From assembly GCA_017847885.1 (NCBI GenBank), contig JAGAUA010000007.1, forward strand, positions 1 through 59,452: a DNA stretch of 59,452 nt, written 5' to 3'. Position 1 is the stretch's first letter; each line of letters begins with the position of its first letter. The notes under the pieces are model-generated. The model saw nothing but the letters and a program-made list of their open reading frames with translations, did no database searches and had not been told where the DNA came from. Below are positions 46,155-55,700 of the stretch, piece by piece. Origin of the DNA: Oscillospiraceae bacterium (GTDB lineage Bacteria; Bacillota; Clostridia; Oscillospirales; Ruminococcaceae). Position numbers and translations under genes: made by a program.

Positions 46155-46361
46155 ATGGCAAAAATTACTGTGAATTTTGAAAAGTGCAAAGGCTGTGCGC
46201 TGTGTACCACCGCTTGCCCGAAGAAAATTGTTGAAATTCAGAAGGAAAAGCGCAACCGCAAGGGCTACTTCACGGCATTCTGCACCGACGAAGGAAGCTG
46301 CATTGGCTGCGCAATGTGCGCGATGATGTGCCCCGACTGTGCAATTATTGTTGAAAAATAA
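46155..46361 (+). CDS. 4Fe-4S ferredoxin-like subunit of 2-oxoacid:ferredoxin oxidoreductase
   Basis: A 68-residue iron-sulfur protein with two [4Fe-4S] motifs: CKGCALCTTACP at the start and CIGCAMCAMMCP near residue 49. It carries electrons from the catalytic subunits to free ferredoxin (delta subunit). The ribosome binding site is GAAAGGAG, and the alpha subunit starts 28 bp after its stop codon. Confidence 0.94.
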   Translation: MAKITVNFEKCKGCALCTTACPKKIVEIQKEKRNRKGYFTAFCTDEGSCIGCAMCAMMCPDCAIIVEK

Positions 46362-46389
46362 ACCCGATGATTTTAAAGGAGTGAGTATT

Positions 46390-47451
46390 TTGGAACGTAA
46401 TCTTATGAAAGGCAACGAGGCTCTTGCCGAGGCTGCTATCCGTGCAGGCTGCAAGTGCTTCTTCGGATATCCCATTACACCTCAGACGGAAATTTCCGCA
46501 TACCTTGCAAAACGCTTCAAGCAGGCAGGCGGCGTATTCCTTCAGGCTGAGTCTGAAATTGCGGCTATCAACATGGTGCTTGGCGCGGCTTCAACGGGCG
46601 TGCGCGCAATGACATCTTCATCTTCGCCCGGAATTTCCCTTAAATCCGAGGGTATCTCATACATAGCAGGCTCCGACCTTCCCTGCGTTATCATCAACGT
46701 TCAGCGCGGCGGCCCCGGTCTTGGCGGTATCCAGCCCTCTCAGGCGGACTACTGGCAGGCTACAAGGGCTCTCGGTCACGGCGACTTCCACCTTCTGGTG
46801 TATGCGCCCTGCTCCGTTCAGGAAATGGTTGACACGGTAACAAAGGCGTTCGATATGGCTGATAAGTTCCGTATGCCCGCTATGATACTTGCAGACGGTC
46901 TGCTTGGTCAGATGATGGAGCCTGTTTCTTTCCCCGAGCCTAAAACGGATTTCCCCGAAAAGCCTTGGGCTGCAAACGGTCACGGCAACAAGAGAGAACA
47001 CAACATCATCAACTCCCTGTTCCTCCAGCCCGATGTTCTGGAAAAATCCGTAAAGGACAGATTTGAACGCTATGAGGAGATAAAGGCTAACCATGCCGAG
47101 GCTGAGCTTTACATGACAGAGGACGCAGACATCGTTCTCACCGCTTACGGCGCAACCGCGCGTGTTGCTAAGTCCGCCGTAAACATGGCAAGAGAGCAGG
47201 GCATCAAGGCAGGTCTTATCCGACCCATCACACTTTGGCCCTTCCCCGTTAAGCAGATAAATGAAGGTTCAAAGAACGCAAAGTCCATTCTCTGCGTTGA
47301 AATGTCAATGGGTCAGATGATAGACGACGTTAAGCTTGCTATCAACTGCTCCAAGCCTGTCGAGTTCTTCGGAAGAACAGGCGGCGTTATCCCCACACCT
47401 GCAGAGGTGCTTGAGGAAATCAAGAAATATACAAACGGAGGTGCTAAGTAA
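46390..47451 (+). CDS. 2-oxoacid:ferredoxin oxidoreductase, alpha subunit (VorB/KorA type)
   Basis: A 353-residue subunit of the enzyme that oxidatively decarboxylates 2-oxoacids to acyl-CoA, reducing ferredoxin. The N-terminal pyrimidine-binding domain shows [29 protein letters not shown] and [34 protein letters not shown] and the transketolase C-like domain ([18 protein letters not shown]) follow. The start is TTG at 46390, since AAGGAG lies 8 nt upstream; the next ATG (46405) is too far. Close relatives act on 2-oxoisovalerate or 2-oxoglutarate; the sequence does not decide. Its stop overlaps the beta subunit start by one base. Confidence 0.94.
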   Translation: MERNLMKGNEALAEAAIRAGCKCFFGYPITPQTEISAYLAKRFKQAGGVFLQAESEIAAINMVLGAASTGVRAMTSSSSPGISLKSEGISYIAGSDLPCVIINVQRGGPGLGGIQPSQADYWQATRALGHGDFHLLVYAPCSVQEMVDTVTKAFDMADKFRMPAMILADGLLGQMMEPVSFPEPKTDFPEKPWAANGHGNKREHNIINSLFLQPDVLEKSVKDRFERYEEIKANHAEAELYMTEDADIVLTAYGATARVAKSAVNMAREQGIKAGLIRPITLWPFPVKQINEGSKNAKSILCVEMSMGQMIDDVKLAINCSKPVEFFGRTGGVIPTPAEVLEEIKKYTNGGAK

Positions 47452-48212
47452 TGGCTGTTGTATTTGAAAAACCAAAGTCCCTTGCAGATGTTACTCTGCA
47501 CTACTGTCCCGGCTGCACACACGGTATCATTCATCGTCTGGTGTGCGAGGTAATAGATGAAATGGGCATCGAGGGCGACACTATCGGCGTATGCCCCGTA
47601 GGCTGCTCGGTAATGGCTTACGACTACTTTACCTGCGATATGATAGAGGCTGCTCACGGACGCGCTCCTGCCGTTGCAACGGGCGTAAAGCGCACAAATC
47701 CCGACAAGTACGTTTTCACATATCAGGGCGACGGCGACCTTGCCGCTATCGGTACTGCCGAGACGGTTCACGCCGCTACAAGAGGTGAAAACATCGTTGT
47801 TATCTTCGTAAACAACACGACCTACGGCATGACGGGCGGTCAGATGGCGCCTACCACGCTTCCCGGTCAGGTTACACAGACTACCCCCTACGGACGTGAC
47901 CCCAAGCTTATGGGTTACCCCGTAAGAGTGTGCGAAATGCTTGCTACCCTCAGCGGTACGGCTCTTGCGCAGAGAGTTGCTGTAAATTCCGTTCCCCATA
48001 TCAGAGAGGCAAAGAAGGCTATCCGCAAGGCGTTTGAAAACCAGCGCGACAAGAAGGGCTTCTCTATCGTTGAGGTTCTTTCCACCTGTCCCACAAACTG
48101 GGGTATGTCTCCCGTTGACGCTCTCAAGAGACTTGAGGACGAGATGATACCTTACTATCCTCTCGGCGTATTCAAGGACACAAACGCATTTCCCGAAAAG
48201 GAGGGTGAATAA
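47451..48212 (+). CDS. 2-oxoacid:ferredoxin oxidoreductase, beta subunit (TPP-binding)
   Basis: A 253-residue subunit that binds thiamine diphosphate. Iron-sulfur cysteines appear in HYCPGCTHG and VCPVGCS. The TPP motif [20 protein letters not shown] ends in the [16 protein letters not shown] segment. Length fits KorB/VorA. ATG at 47451 overlaps the TAA of the alpha subunit by one base. Coupled to the gamma subunit gene downstream. Confidence 0.95.
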   Translation: MAVVFEKPKSLADVTLHYCPGCTHGIIHRLVCEVIDEMGIEGDTIGVCPVGCSVMAYDYFTCDMIEAAHGRAPAVATGVKRTNPDKYVFTYQGDGDLAAIGTAETVHAATRGENIVVIFVNNTTYGMTGGQMAPTTLPGQVTQTTPYGRDPKLMGYPVRVCEMLATLSGTALAQRVAVNSVPHIREAKKAIRKAFENQRDKKGFSIVEVLSTCPTNWGMSPVDALKRLEDEMIPYYPLGVFKDTNAFPEKEGE

Positions 48213-48213
48213 T

Positions 48214-48750
48214 ATGACCCATGATATACTTCTCGCAGGCTTCGGCGGTCAGGGTATCCTTTTCGCCGGAAAGATACTCGCTTATTCGGGTCTTATGGAC
48301 GAAAAGGAAGTTTCGTGGCTTCCGTCCTACGGCCCCGAAATGCGCGGCGGTACCTGCAACTGCTCGGTATGCATTTCCGATGCGCCCATCGGCTCTCCTC
48401 TTGTTACCGAGCCGTCAATACTTATCGCTATGAACACCCCCTCGCTTGAAAAGTTTGTTGACAAGGTAAAGCCCGGCGGAACAATCATTGTTGACAGCAC
48501 AATGGTTGACGCAAAGGTTGAGCGTACCGATGTGAATACATACTACGTGCCTGCATCGCAGCTTGCCGTTGACAACGAGCTTGCAGGCGGCGCAAATATT
48601 ATCCTGCTCGGAAAGCTTTTCAAGGAGACGGGTATCGTATCCCCCGAGACCTTTAAGAAAGCAATTGAAAAGGTCGTTCCGGCAAAGAAAGCTGCTCTTG
48701 CGGCAAACAACCTCAGAGCAGTTCAGCTCGGCATGGACTACAACGGTTAA
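48214..48750 (+). CDS. 2-oxoacid:ferredoxin oxidoreductase, gamma subunit
   Basis: A 178-residue subunit that contacts CoA and closes the active site. The family motif LLAGFGGQGILFAGKILA opens the protein; WLPSYGPEMRGGTCNCSVCI follows. The start at 48214 has GGAGG 9 nt upstream; a GTG at 48205 touches the site and was not used. It is the last gene of the delta-alpha-beta-gamma set and is closed by the terminator at 48779. Confidence 0.94.
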   Translation: MTHDILLAGFGGQGILFAGKILAYSGLMDEKEVSWLPSYGPEMRGGTCNCSVCISDAPIGSPLVTEPSILIAMNTPSLEKFVDKVKPGGTIIVDSTMVDAKVERTDVNTYYVPASQLAVDNELAGGANIILLGKLFKETGIVSPETFKKAIEKVVPAKKAALAANNLRAVQLGMDYNG

Positions 48751-48777
48751 CGCTGCAACGGGTAACGATAAAAATAA

Positions 48778-48820
48778 AGGCTTACGCTAAAGGGGCGACC
48801 CCTTTGCGTAAGCCTTTTTC
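48778..48820 (+). terminator. Strong intrinsic terminator of the oxidoreductase operon
   Basis: GGCTTACGC.AAAGGGG at 48779-48795 pairs with CCCCTTT.GCGTAAGCC at 48799-48815 around the loop CGA, followed by TTTTTC. Confidence 0.92.
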
Positions 48821-48824
48821 TGTA

Positions 48825-48908
48825 TGGTGCGGGTGACAGGACTTGAACCTGCACGTCGGAGACACCAGATCCTAAGTCTGGCGCGTCTGCCAATTCCGCC
48901 ACACCCGC
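48825..48908 (-). tRNA. tRNA-Leu (anticodon TAG)
   Basis: On the minus strand the acceptor GCGGGTG (48908-48902) pairs with CACCCGC (48835-48829), followed by discriminator A and an encoded CCA. The anticodon arm is CCAGACTTAGGATCTGG with loop CTTAGGA, so the anticodon is TAG and the tRNA reads CUA. A long variable arm (TGTCTCCGACG region) and T-loop GGTTCAAGTCC fit a class II tRNA-Leu. Its 5' end faces the prophage remnant. Confidence 0.96.
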
Positions 48909-49069
48909 GCATCAAAAACAACATTAACATTATATCGTTTTTTTGCGGATTTGTCAAGTGAAATCGTCGTTTCCGCTATAAAAAAGTATGCAGTTGTAAA
49001 GCAGAATGTGCCGTGCAGGCTTCCAAAATTTACACAATTTCTAACAGCTTTCTAACCGATTTGTTTTTG

Positions 49070-50197
49070 TTAGAAAATATTATTAAAATGCTCAGCCATT
49101 TTAACTTTTGCTGAATATTGCAAATGGGAATAAATGTTACCTGTTGTCGCAATATCGCTATGTCCCATCCACTCTTGAATTTCTTTCAGATTAAACCCAG
49201 CGTTGAGCAATAAAGAAGCGTTTGAATGTCTTAGGTCATGAAATCGTATCTTTGGTAAACCACTATTTCTTAATATATCTGCAAATTTGTGTGTGACATA
49301 ATTCGGTTTTATTTCCCTTCCATCATCATACCTGCAAATATATTCACTCTTATGATAACAATTACCCATTAACTGCGCCATTTCATCTTGACGGGACTTT
49401 AAATCAAGCAAATACTTTCTTGCATTTTCCGTAAGCGGAAGCGTTCTCAAGCTTGCTTTTGTCTTTGTTGTATCATCGTATAATACCCCACCAACATTAG
49501 AAACAGCCGTATGATTTACAGTGATAGTATTATTATCAAAATCAACAGCAGACCATTTCAAGCCTAAAATCTCACTTCTGCGCAAGCCGTAATTAATAGC
49601 GATAAATACCACACTTTCAATCGGCGTACCCGTGCAAAGCTTCATTAATTCTCTTAACTGCTGCTCATTGTAGAATTTTCCAATATACTTTTCACGTTTT
49701 GGAAGTGTTATTCTGTCAGCAGGATTATAAGCAATAATATTAAGCTTCAATGCGTATTCAAGTGCTTTATGTATGTTGGCATGATGCTTCTTGACCGTGC
49801 TGGGAGATAAGCCCTCAGATATTTTTGTGTTATAGTATTCTTGAATCTGCATGGGCTTTAAATCGGTTACAGACACACCAAGCTTATCAAAATATGGTTT
49901 AATGTGCTTGTCATAATGAAGTTTGTAACCGTTATATGTAGTAATTTTCACACTCAGCTTGATTACTTTAAGCCAGTCACTCATAAAATCAGAAAAAGTC
50001 TGATTATTATATACATCAATTTTCTTGCTCTCATATTCCGCAATCAGCTTATTCAACGCCTGTTCAGCCTTGCGCTTGTTGTTCTTGACTTCCAAATCAA
50101 GAGAAATCCACTTTTGTTTCCTTTTACCCTCCTTGTCTTTGAAATTTAACACAGCATAATACTTATTAGCTTTTATTTGCAGACTTCCAGTTATCAT
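49070..50197 (-). CDS. Phage-type tyrosine integrase
   Basis: A 375-residue site-specific recombinase. Residues 1-60 form an arm-type DNA-binding domain (KANKYYAVLNFKDKEGKRKQ), residues 66-165 the core-binding SAM-like domain (TFSDFMSDWLKVIKLSVKIT). The catalytic domain has Arg in NYGLRRSEILGLKW, then HDLRHSNASLLLNAG (H and R), and GHSDIATTGNIYSHL with the second His and the nucleophile Tyr. All catalytic residues are present. ATG at 50197 follows GGAGG. It lies about 160 bp from the tRNA-Leu, as is usual for integrases that use tRNA genes. Confidence 0.95.
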   Translation of the reverse strand: MITGSLQIKANKYYAVLNFKDKEGKRKQKWISLDLEVKNNKRKAEQALNKLIAEYESKKIDVYNNQTFSDFMSDWLKVIKLSVKITTYNGYKLHYDKHIKPYFDKLGVSVTDLKPMQIQEYYNTKISEGLSPSTVKKHHANIHKALEYALKLNIIAYNPADRITLPKREKYIGKFYNEQQLRELMKLCTGTPIESVVFIAINYGLRRSEILGLKWSAVDFDNNTITVNHTAVSNVGGVLYDDTTKTKASLRTLPLTENARKYLLDLKSRQDEMAQLMGNCYHKSEYICRYDDGREIKPNYVTHKFADILRNSGLPKIRFHDLRHSNASLLLNAGFNLKEIQEWMGHSDIATTGNIYSHLQYSAKVKMAEHFNNIF

Positions 50198-50220
50198 TTT
50201 AAAAACCTCCATAAATAACA

Positions 50221-50265
50221 AACCGTCTGCCGTTTGACTATTTCATTATAGCACGACAGACGGTT
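50221..50265. other. 9-bp inverted repeat flanking a TATAAT box upstream of the integrase
   Basis: AACCGTCTG (50221-50229) and CAGACGGTT (50257-50265) are exact inverted copies. Between them, on the minus strand, is TATAAT. It could be an operator or excisionase/integrase binding site at the integrase promoter, or part of the element's attachment region. Confidence 0.5.
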
Positions 50266-50277
50266 AAAATATAGCGC

Positions 50278-50475
50278 TTATTTTGAACTCATTAAAAATT
50301 CAATTACCCTAAATTTGGGTATAATGTGCTTCTTGCCGATTCGGATACTTTGAATTGCATTTGAGTTAAGCAACTCATACGCCTTGTTTTTGCCTATATG
50401 TAACATTGCAGTAAGCTCATCAACGCTCACTACATCGGGATAATCGCTAAACATTGTACTTTCAATTTGTTTCAT
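50278..50475 (-). CDS. Excisionase-like helix-turn-helix protein
   Basis: A 65-residue DNA-binding protein of the excisionase/MerR-like HTH_17 type. VVSVDELTAMLHIGKNKAYE forms the first helices and LLNSNAIQSIRIGKKHIIP the wing, the usual pattern for small recombination directionality factors. It lies directly upstream of the integrase on the same strand, which supports a role in excision. The ribosome binding site is GAGG. Confidence 0.85.
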   Translation of the reverse strand: MKQIESTMFSDYPDVVSVDELTAMLHIGKNKAYELLNSNAIQSIRIGKKHIIPKFRVIEFLMSSK

Positions 50476-50483
50476 ATTTTACC

Positions 50484-50903
50484 TCAAAATAAATCTCTTA
50501 TTTTCTCTAATTTGTCTATGACTTCATTAAGCCTGTACTTTGCTTCAATGTGCGTATATTCAGGCGGTAAAAAGTCAATACAGTTATTTTTAATAACGCC
50601 CATCTCAAAATTTTCTATATCATTCTGCATAAGGTTAAGCTGCTTTATGTAATATCCGATTCCCTCATCTGCTCCAAGAGATTTTACGCAATCGGAATAA
50701 TAGGGGATATCGAGATAGTGGGACATAATAAAAATAGCCTTGTTTTTATCATACTTCAAGGCTAACTCATCATATTTGCGGTCAATACAATCCTTGCAAA
50801 TGAAGGATTTGTGTGTTATAGCGCAACGGTAAAACCTGCTTTCACATTTTTCTTTTTCACACCAATGGCATTTGTACACCGATTCAGGCTCTTTTTTTGA
50901 CAA
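50484..50903 (-). CDS. Phage-related protein with Cys-rich zinc-binding N-terminus
   Basis: A 139-residue protein. Residues 10-42 hold CHWCEKEKCESRFYRC and, after THKSF, ICKDC: a likely treble-clef or ribbon zinc site. The remainder is helical with LALKYDKNKAIFIMSHYLDI. Proteins of this layout occur in phage genomes of Firmicutes, but the function is not known to me. The start is TTG at 50903 with only a weak AAGAAAG before it; the upstream gene ends 8 bp away, so reinitiation is likely. Confidence 0.75.
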   Translation of the reverse strand: MSKKEPESVYKCHWCEKEKCESRFYRCAITHKSFICKDCIDRKYDELALKYDKNKAIFIMSHYLDIPYYSDCVKSLGADEGIGYYIKQLNLMQNDIENFEMGVIKNNCIDFLPPEYTHIEAKYRLNEVIDKLEKIRDLF

Positions 50904-50911
50904 CTTTCTTT

Positions 50912-51328
50912 TTAGTCAACCTTAAAACCTCTCTTTTTCAAACCTTGCTTCAGAGCTTCTACATGGTCGTTGTTTTGCTCAAGATTTTCCTTACATTGGG
51001 AATAAAAATCACGGCTGAAAGGCTGATTACCCAACCCATTGACGATAATTTCATCTAAGCTGAAATCTCTGCGCCCATTATCCAACGGAGCAACATCACG
51101 GACAATAATTCCATCTGGCGTTTCCGTCACTTCCATGTTATCCTTGTCGATGAGACCGCCATTCTGCATACGTCTTTTGTAATACATAGGACTGTAAACA
51201 TCATAAACGCTCGTCTGAACGGCTTCAGCCATATTATCTTTTACCGCATCGGCAACTTCATTTACCATTGTGTCTTGCACCTGCTTCTGGATATGCTTAA
51301 ACAGGCTATCTAAGTTTTTAAAGGTCAT
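50912..51328 (-). CDS. Phage structural-type protein (possibly HK97 gp10-like)
   Basis: A 138-residue protein beginning MTFKNLDSLFKHIQKQVQDT and containing DVYSPMYYKRRMQNGGLIDK and DGIIVRDVAPLDNGRR. The YxP.YY.RR...GGL pattern is common in head-tail connector or minor structural proteins of siphophages. The assignment is by resemblance only. It lies between unrelated small genes rather than within a head-tail gene block, suggesting deletion around it. Confidence 0.6.
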   Translation of the reverse strand: MTFKNLDSLFKHIQKQVQDTMVNEVADAVKDNMAEAVQTSVYDVYSPMYYKRRMQNGGLIDKDNMEVTETPDGIIVRDVAPLDNGRRDFSLDEIIVNGLGNQPFSRDFYSQCKENLEQNNDHVEALKQGLKKRGFKVD

Positions 51329-51441
51329 TTTATCACTCGCTTTCTTGTTTTTTATGATCTATTTCAATAGCAATACTTAACAATATATTAGCTATGCTAA
51401 TGTATAAAATGATAATTTTGAGTTTACACGATACTAACGTA

Positions 51442-51470
51442 TTGAATTTTTCTTAGTTTTGTGATATAAT
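51442..51470 (+). promoter_or_regulatory. Sigma-A type promoter of the membrane protein at 51502
   Basis: TTGAAT (51442-51447), 17-bp spacer, TATAAT (51465-51470). It gives this plus-strand gene its own transcription inside the minus-strand phage block. Confidence 0.75.
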
Positions 51471-51501
51471 TAAATATATTTTACAATTGGAGTTATCAAT
51501 T

Positions 51502-52485
51502 ATGAATAGACTTTTTTATCTAACTACTATTTTAGGTTTGCTATTAATTATTCTAAATATCTTTTTTGATTTAAGCTTTATTCCAGAAATACCTTTATAT
51601 AAACAATCATTAAGATGGATTCTAACTGTGATATCTAAAGCTTCATCAACAATAGGACTTGCATTATTATTAGGTAATCTTACAAAATTATTTAATAAAA
51701 AAGATGAAGAAGAAAAAGAATCCTCAAGAAAAAAAGAATTAACTGATATAGTTGTAAATACCGTTGTATCTAAGAACTTTTTACAGACATTATCAACTGA
51801 CAATAAAAAGGATATCATTTTTAAATTACTTACTCCTGAAAACAATTCATTAAATAAGCATTCAAATGTTCAAGAATATTTAAATGCTAAATCTGATAAA
51901 TATTTAAATTTCTTTAATATTAATTTTCGTAGTAATATGAATATTGATATTAAAGTCAGTAAAGATATTTCATCAACAACAGACAGATATGTAGCCAAAT
52001 ATAAAATATTTTATAGAATTTATAAGATTGATGAACATTATCAGCCAATTTATATAATGTCTGAAAAAAGCCATAAAATACTGGATACTGTCCTTAAAGA
52101 TAATGAGGGAAAAAAACTAAAGACAATTAAAGGTGAAGATTTAACTCAACACAACGGAAGTTATGTTTATGAGATTCCAAAAGAATATTATAAATATAAC
52201 TTTATTACTGTAGAAAGAACTGTAATAGAGTATGGCTACTCACATTGGATTTCAGTAAACTGGCGTTCATTAACTCCCATTGAAGGGATTATATTAAATG
52301 TATCGTGCGAAAGCGGTATTATAAAGGAATATCAAATATTTGATAATATAAGTCTTTATGATGAGCCTGATTTAAGCGAAGACAGAAAAAATATTACCAT
52401 TAAATCATCTCAATGGTTAGACCCCCATACAGGAATATGTTTAATTATAGCTAATCCATCAGTTGATGATAAATTTGATAGTTAA
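51502..52485 (+). CDS. Two-pass membrane protein with large cytoplasmic domain; prophage cargo gene
   Basis: A 327-residue protein with two membrane helices (residues 2-23 and 40-63), a charged stretch KKDEEEKESSRKKE, then a 250-residue soluble domain. Its C-terminal part (residues 185-320) is beta-rich, for example ERTVIEYGYSHWISVNWRS and IEGIILNVSCESGIIKEYQI. No known family was recognised. It has its own promoter, opposite orientation to its phage neighbours and AT-rich codon use. These are marks of lysogenic cargo (a moron). Superinfection exclusion or phage defence is possible but unproven. ATG at 51502 has GGAG 9 nt upstream. Confidence 0.75.
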   Translation: MNRLFYLTTILGLLLIILNIFFDLSFIPEIPLYKQSLRWILTVISKASSTIGLALLLGNLTKLFNKKDEEEKESSRKKELTDIVVNTVVSKNFLQTLSTDNKKDIIFKLLTPENNSLNKHSNVQEYLNAKSDKYLNFFNINFRSNMNIDIKVSKDISSTTDRYVAKYKIFYRIYKIDEHYQPIYIMSEKSHKILDTVLKDNEGKKLKTIKGEDLTQHNGSYVYEIPKEYYKYNFITVERTVIEYGYSHWISVNWRSLTPIEGIILNVSCESGIIKEYQIFDNISLYDEPDLSEDRKNITIKSSQWLDPHTGICLIIANPSVDDKFDS

Positions 52486-52697
52486 TCATGGTTATCAATT
52501 GTTATGTTCTTAGTTAAAAAGTGGTTGCGTTTATGAATTAATTTAAAAACCTGTATTAAAATCTCAATCATATCTTCCCCACCATATTTGGCAAATATTA
52601 TCTCTGCAATAAATTTTGCATCATCATTTTTGGATTCGTTACTATAATTATGTAATTGTAATTTATACTTATCAAATAGTTTTTCTAAATAGCACAT
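52482..52697 (-). CDS. Small hypothetical protein, convergent with the cargo gene
   Basis: A 71-residue protein, MCYLEKLFDKYKLQLHNYSN at the start, helical and Lys/Asn-rich, with no Cys pairs or membrane segment. AGGTGAT precedes the ATG. Its end overlaps the end of the gene at 51502 by 4 bp. No family recognised. It may belong to the cargo gene as an antagonist or be a phage remnant. Confidence 0.55.
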   Translation of the reverse strand: MCYLEKLFDKYKLQLHNYSNESKNDDAKFIAEIIFAKYGGEDMIEILIQVFKLIHKRNHFLTKNITIDNHD

Positions 52698-52749
52698 ATA
52701 ATCACCTACCGATTTATTATATCATAAAAAAATCAAAAAAAATATCAAA

Positions 52750-52782
52750 ATATACGCCCCACTACCCAGCAGGGCGCATATT
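52750..52782 (-). terminator. Intrinsic terminator after the tape measure gene
   Basis: On the minus strand ATATGCGCCC pairs with GGGGCGTATAT around an 11-nt loop, then TTTGATATTTTTTTTG. Confidence 0.85.
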
Positions 52783-52798
52783 TTTTACCATTCCGTCA

Positions 52799-55700
52799 TC
52801 ACTTCAAATTGCTGTAAATCACTCTGTCTGCTGCATTATGCAGATTTGCTTGAAGTTCTTTCGCTAAATCATAAGAATCACCAACAGGCTTGTGAATATG
52901 AATATCACCGATAGTAACATTAGCAGCGTTATTGTTATTATTAACATTGCTTACATATTCCTTATTAGCCAATCCACTTCTTTCTTTCATAGCACCGTAA
53001 GGGTCGAAATTCATCATAGGTGAATTGCTATATATCTGATATGCTTTTTCAAGAGTCAATGAACCTGACTTTAAACCAAACTGTTTCTCCAAATTCCTAA
53101 ATAAACCATCAATAGCCGATTCTGTCTTATCTTTGACTTCATTCTCAATCTCGTCTGAACTATATGATTTTCTTTCCATTGATAAGGTTGTCGTGCCGTT
53201 ATCTTTAGTTTCGGATTTAGAATTATCAGTTTTAGTGTCGGTTGCAGTTTCAGCCTTTTTCTCTTCCTCGGTTTTAGTTTCAGCAGACTTCATTAACCCA
53301 GCTAAATCAATTACATTGCCTTCCTTGTCTTTCCAAGTGCCTTTTAAATATTTTGCCCCCTCTGTTTTAGCAAGCTCACTCCAAACATCAGCATTGGAAG
53401 TTGTGTTGTTGGGATTTAAGTATTTATCCAAAGCCTGAAGCAGAATATCAAATTGACGTTCTCCCTCTTCCTGTTCTTTTTCAAGAGTTTCAATCAGCTG
53501 CGAATATGACTCAGACTCGGTATCACGGATAGATTCAAGTACAGACTTTTCATTTTCCAGCGCCGTAATCTGCTGTTTAAGAAGCAACTCGTTAAGATTT
53601 TTATTAGCTTCTGCAATGGCTTCCGTATCTTGTTCATAAGAAACAGTACCATTTTCGCCGTAAACTTTGCGAGTATGCTGTTCAGCTTTTGCAAGTTCCT
53701 GCCTTGCCTTTTCTATTTCAAGTTCAGACGACCGTTCGTCATTTACCTTTTTCAGATAATCAATTTTTGATTCAAGAGCATCAATTTCCGCATCAGCTGC
53801 TTTTTTAGATGCTTCCTGCTGTTCCTTGATTTTTGATATTCTTTCATCATAAAGCTTTGAGTACTTATCCTTTTGAGAATTTACCAAATCCTGCTCTTCT
53901 TTTACAGCGTTCTTGAAAGTATCAGAAATCTTTTGGGAATATTCATCATATTGCTTGTTAAGTTCATCGAGTAAATCTTTGTTGCCCTCTGCACCTGTTT
54001 CAACAATTTCATTGATACGATTTTCAATCTCATTCTGGATTTCACGGTAAATATCTGCGATTTCACGCCACTTTTCGCTTGTGGTAAGTTTAGTACCATC
54101 GGAGGTAATAGAAGTATTTTCAACAGTTTCCGCATATTCCTTTAAATCTGCAATGCGCTTGTTAAAATACGATTCTGCAAGCTTCTGTCTGCCTTTATAA
54201 ACCTGCTCCTGATACTTGAATAACTCATCTTCATAATCAGCCAAGCCTTCATAAGCCGTTTTAGCTGCACTTTCAAGCCAGTTATAATAATCCTCGTCCT
54301 CGCTCATACGACCCATGTTAATTTCATGCTGTATACGGGCAAGTTCTTTTTCAAAATTGATAACTGATAAAGGCTTTGACTTATTATCATTTCCAAATGT
54401 AGGAGCATCAAGGCTAACAATATCGCCGTTTATTTTATTAATCATATCAGCATATTCAGCCATATTTTGACTGTGTTGTGCTATTTCAAGTGTAATTGCC
54501 TTTCTGCGTTCCTCATTGGCATATTGCATTTCCAATGTTAAATCTGAGATAGCAGATCGTTCATTCTTATATTTCTGTTCAAGGTCTGATTTTTGTTGCT
54601 TTGCTTCAAGTATAATAGCCTGTTTCTTTTCTCTATTAAGCTGTTCATACGCTTGCTTATTTAAAGTAACAGCACCTGTTTCGCTATCAACAACAAGAGC
54701 CTGTGCATAACCAGCATCGGTTAATTCTTGAATAGTTTTTGCCGATAACTGACCGTACTTTTCTTGTTCCTCAAGAGCAGATGTAATAGACTTTTGATTA
54801 CTTACATAGGAACTTGCTGACTTTGATAGATTATCATATGCTTTCTGGAGGTCATCAAGGGACGATGTATCTGTTTCAGCTGTAATCTTATTTTTAGGGT
54901 CTGATTTCCACGCTTCGATTTTAGCTGTTGCACCCTCTAAACCCTCTGCAAAAAGGTCTGGAATTTGTACGGCAATAGCTAAATCTTCATCGGGAAGCCC
55001 AACAAGAAAATTGTCTTTTTCTTTCGCCCACGATGCTTCACTTGCTGAATTTGCCCTAACAAACATACTTTTGGCTTTAGTGAGGTTATCAAAATACTTT
55101 TCATAATCGGGGAATTGCTGTTCAGCGAGATTAAGTAATGCACTCTTTAAATCGTTGTCACCTTTGGCAGTTACTAAAAGTCCGTCTCTCCACGCTAAAT
55201 ATGAGTCTTTGCCAACTTTATTATATGGATTATCCAACTCATATTGCTGTAACATATTTTCAGCAAGGTTGCTAACCGCTTCATTTTCTGTATCAACATA
55301 GTCTTGATATTCCGACAACAGATCGTTAAGCTCCGAATACAAACCTATATTTGTATACCCGTATTCTTTGAGAACTTCCATTGCCTTTTTGATTTCTTTA
55401 ATTCTGTATTCTGCGTTTCCTGCAAAAATATTAATTTGCGAGTCAACACCCAAGCCTTTGGAAATCAAAGAAATATCCGTTGTAAAACCGCTAACTCTCT
55501 TGTCCAGTTCTTGAATGATTTTATTGTAATCATCTTCTGAATTAAACCAATCAGCAGAAATATCAAAGCTTTTATTTGATAAATTATCATAACTTCCGTC
55601 ATTTCTTGCCTGTTCTCTTTCAGCAGTCAAAGACAATTCCGCATCTTTCAGCTTTTCTTTTTTCAATTCTTTAAGTTTTGCAATTTCCTCATCATACTTG

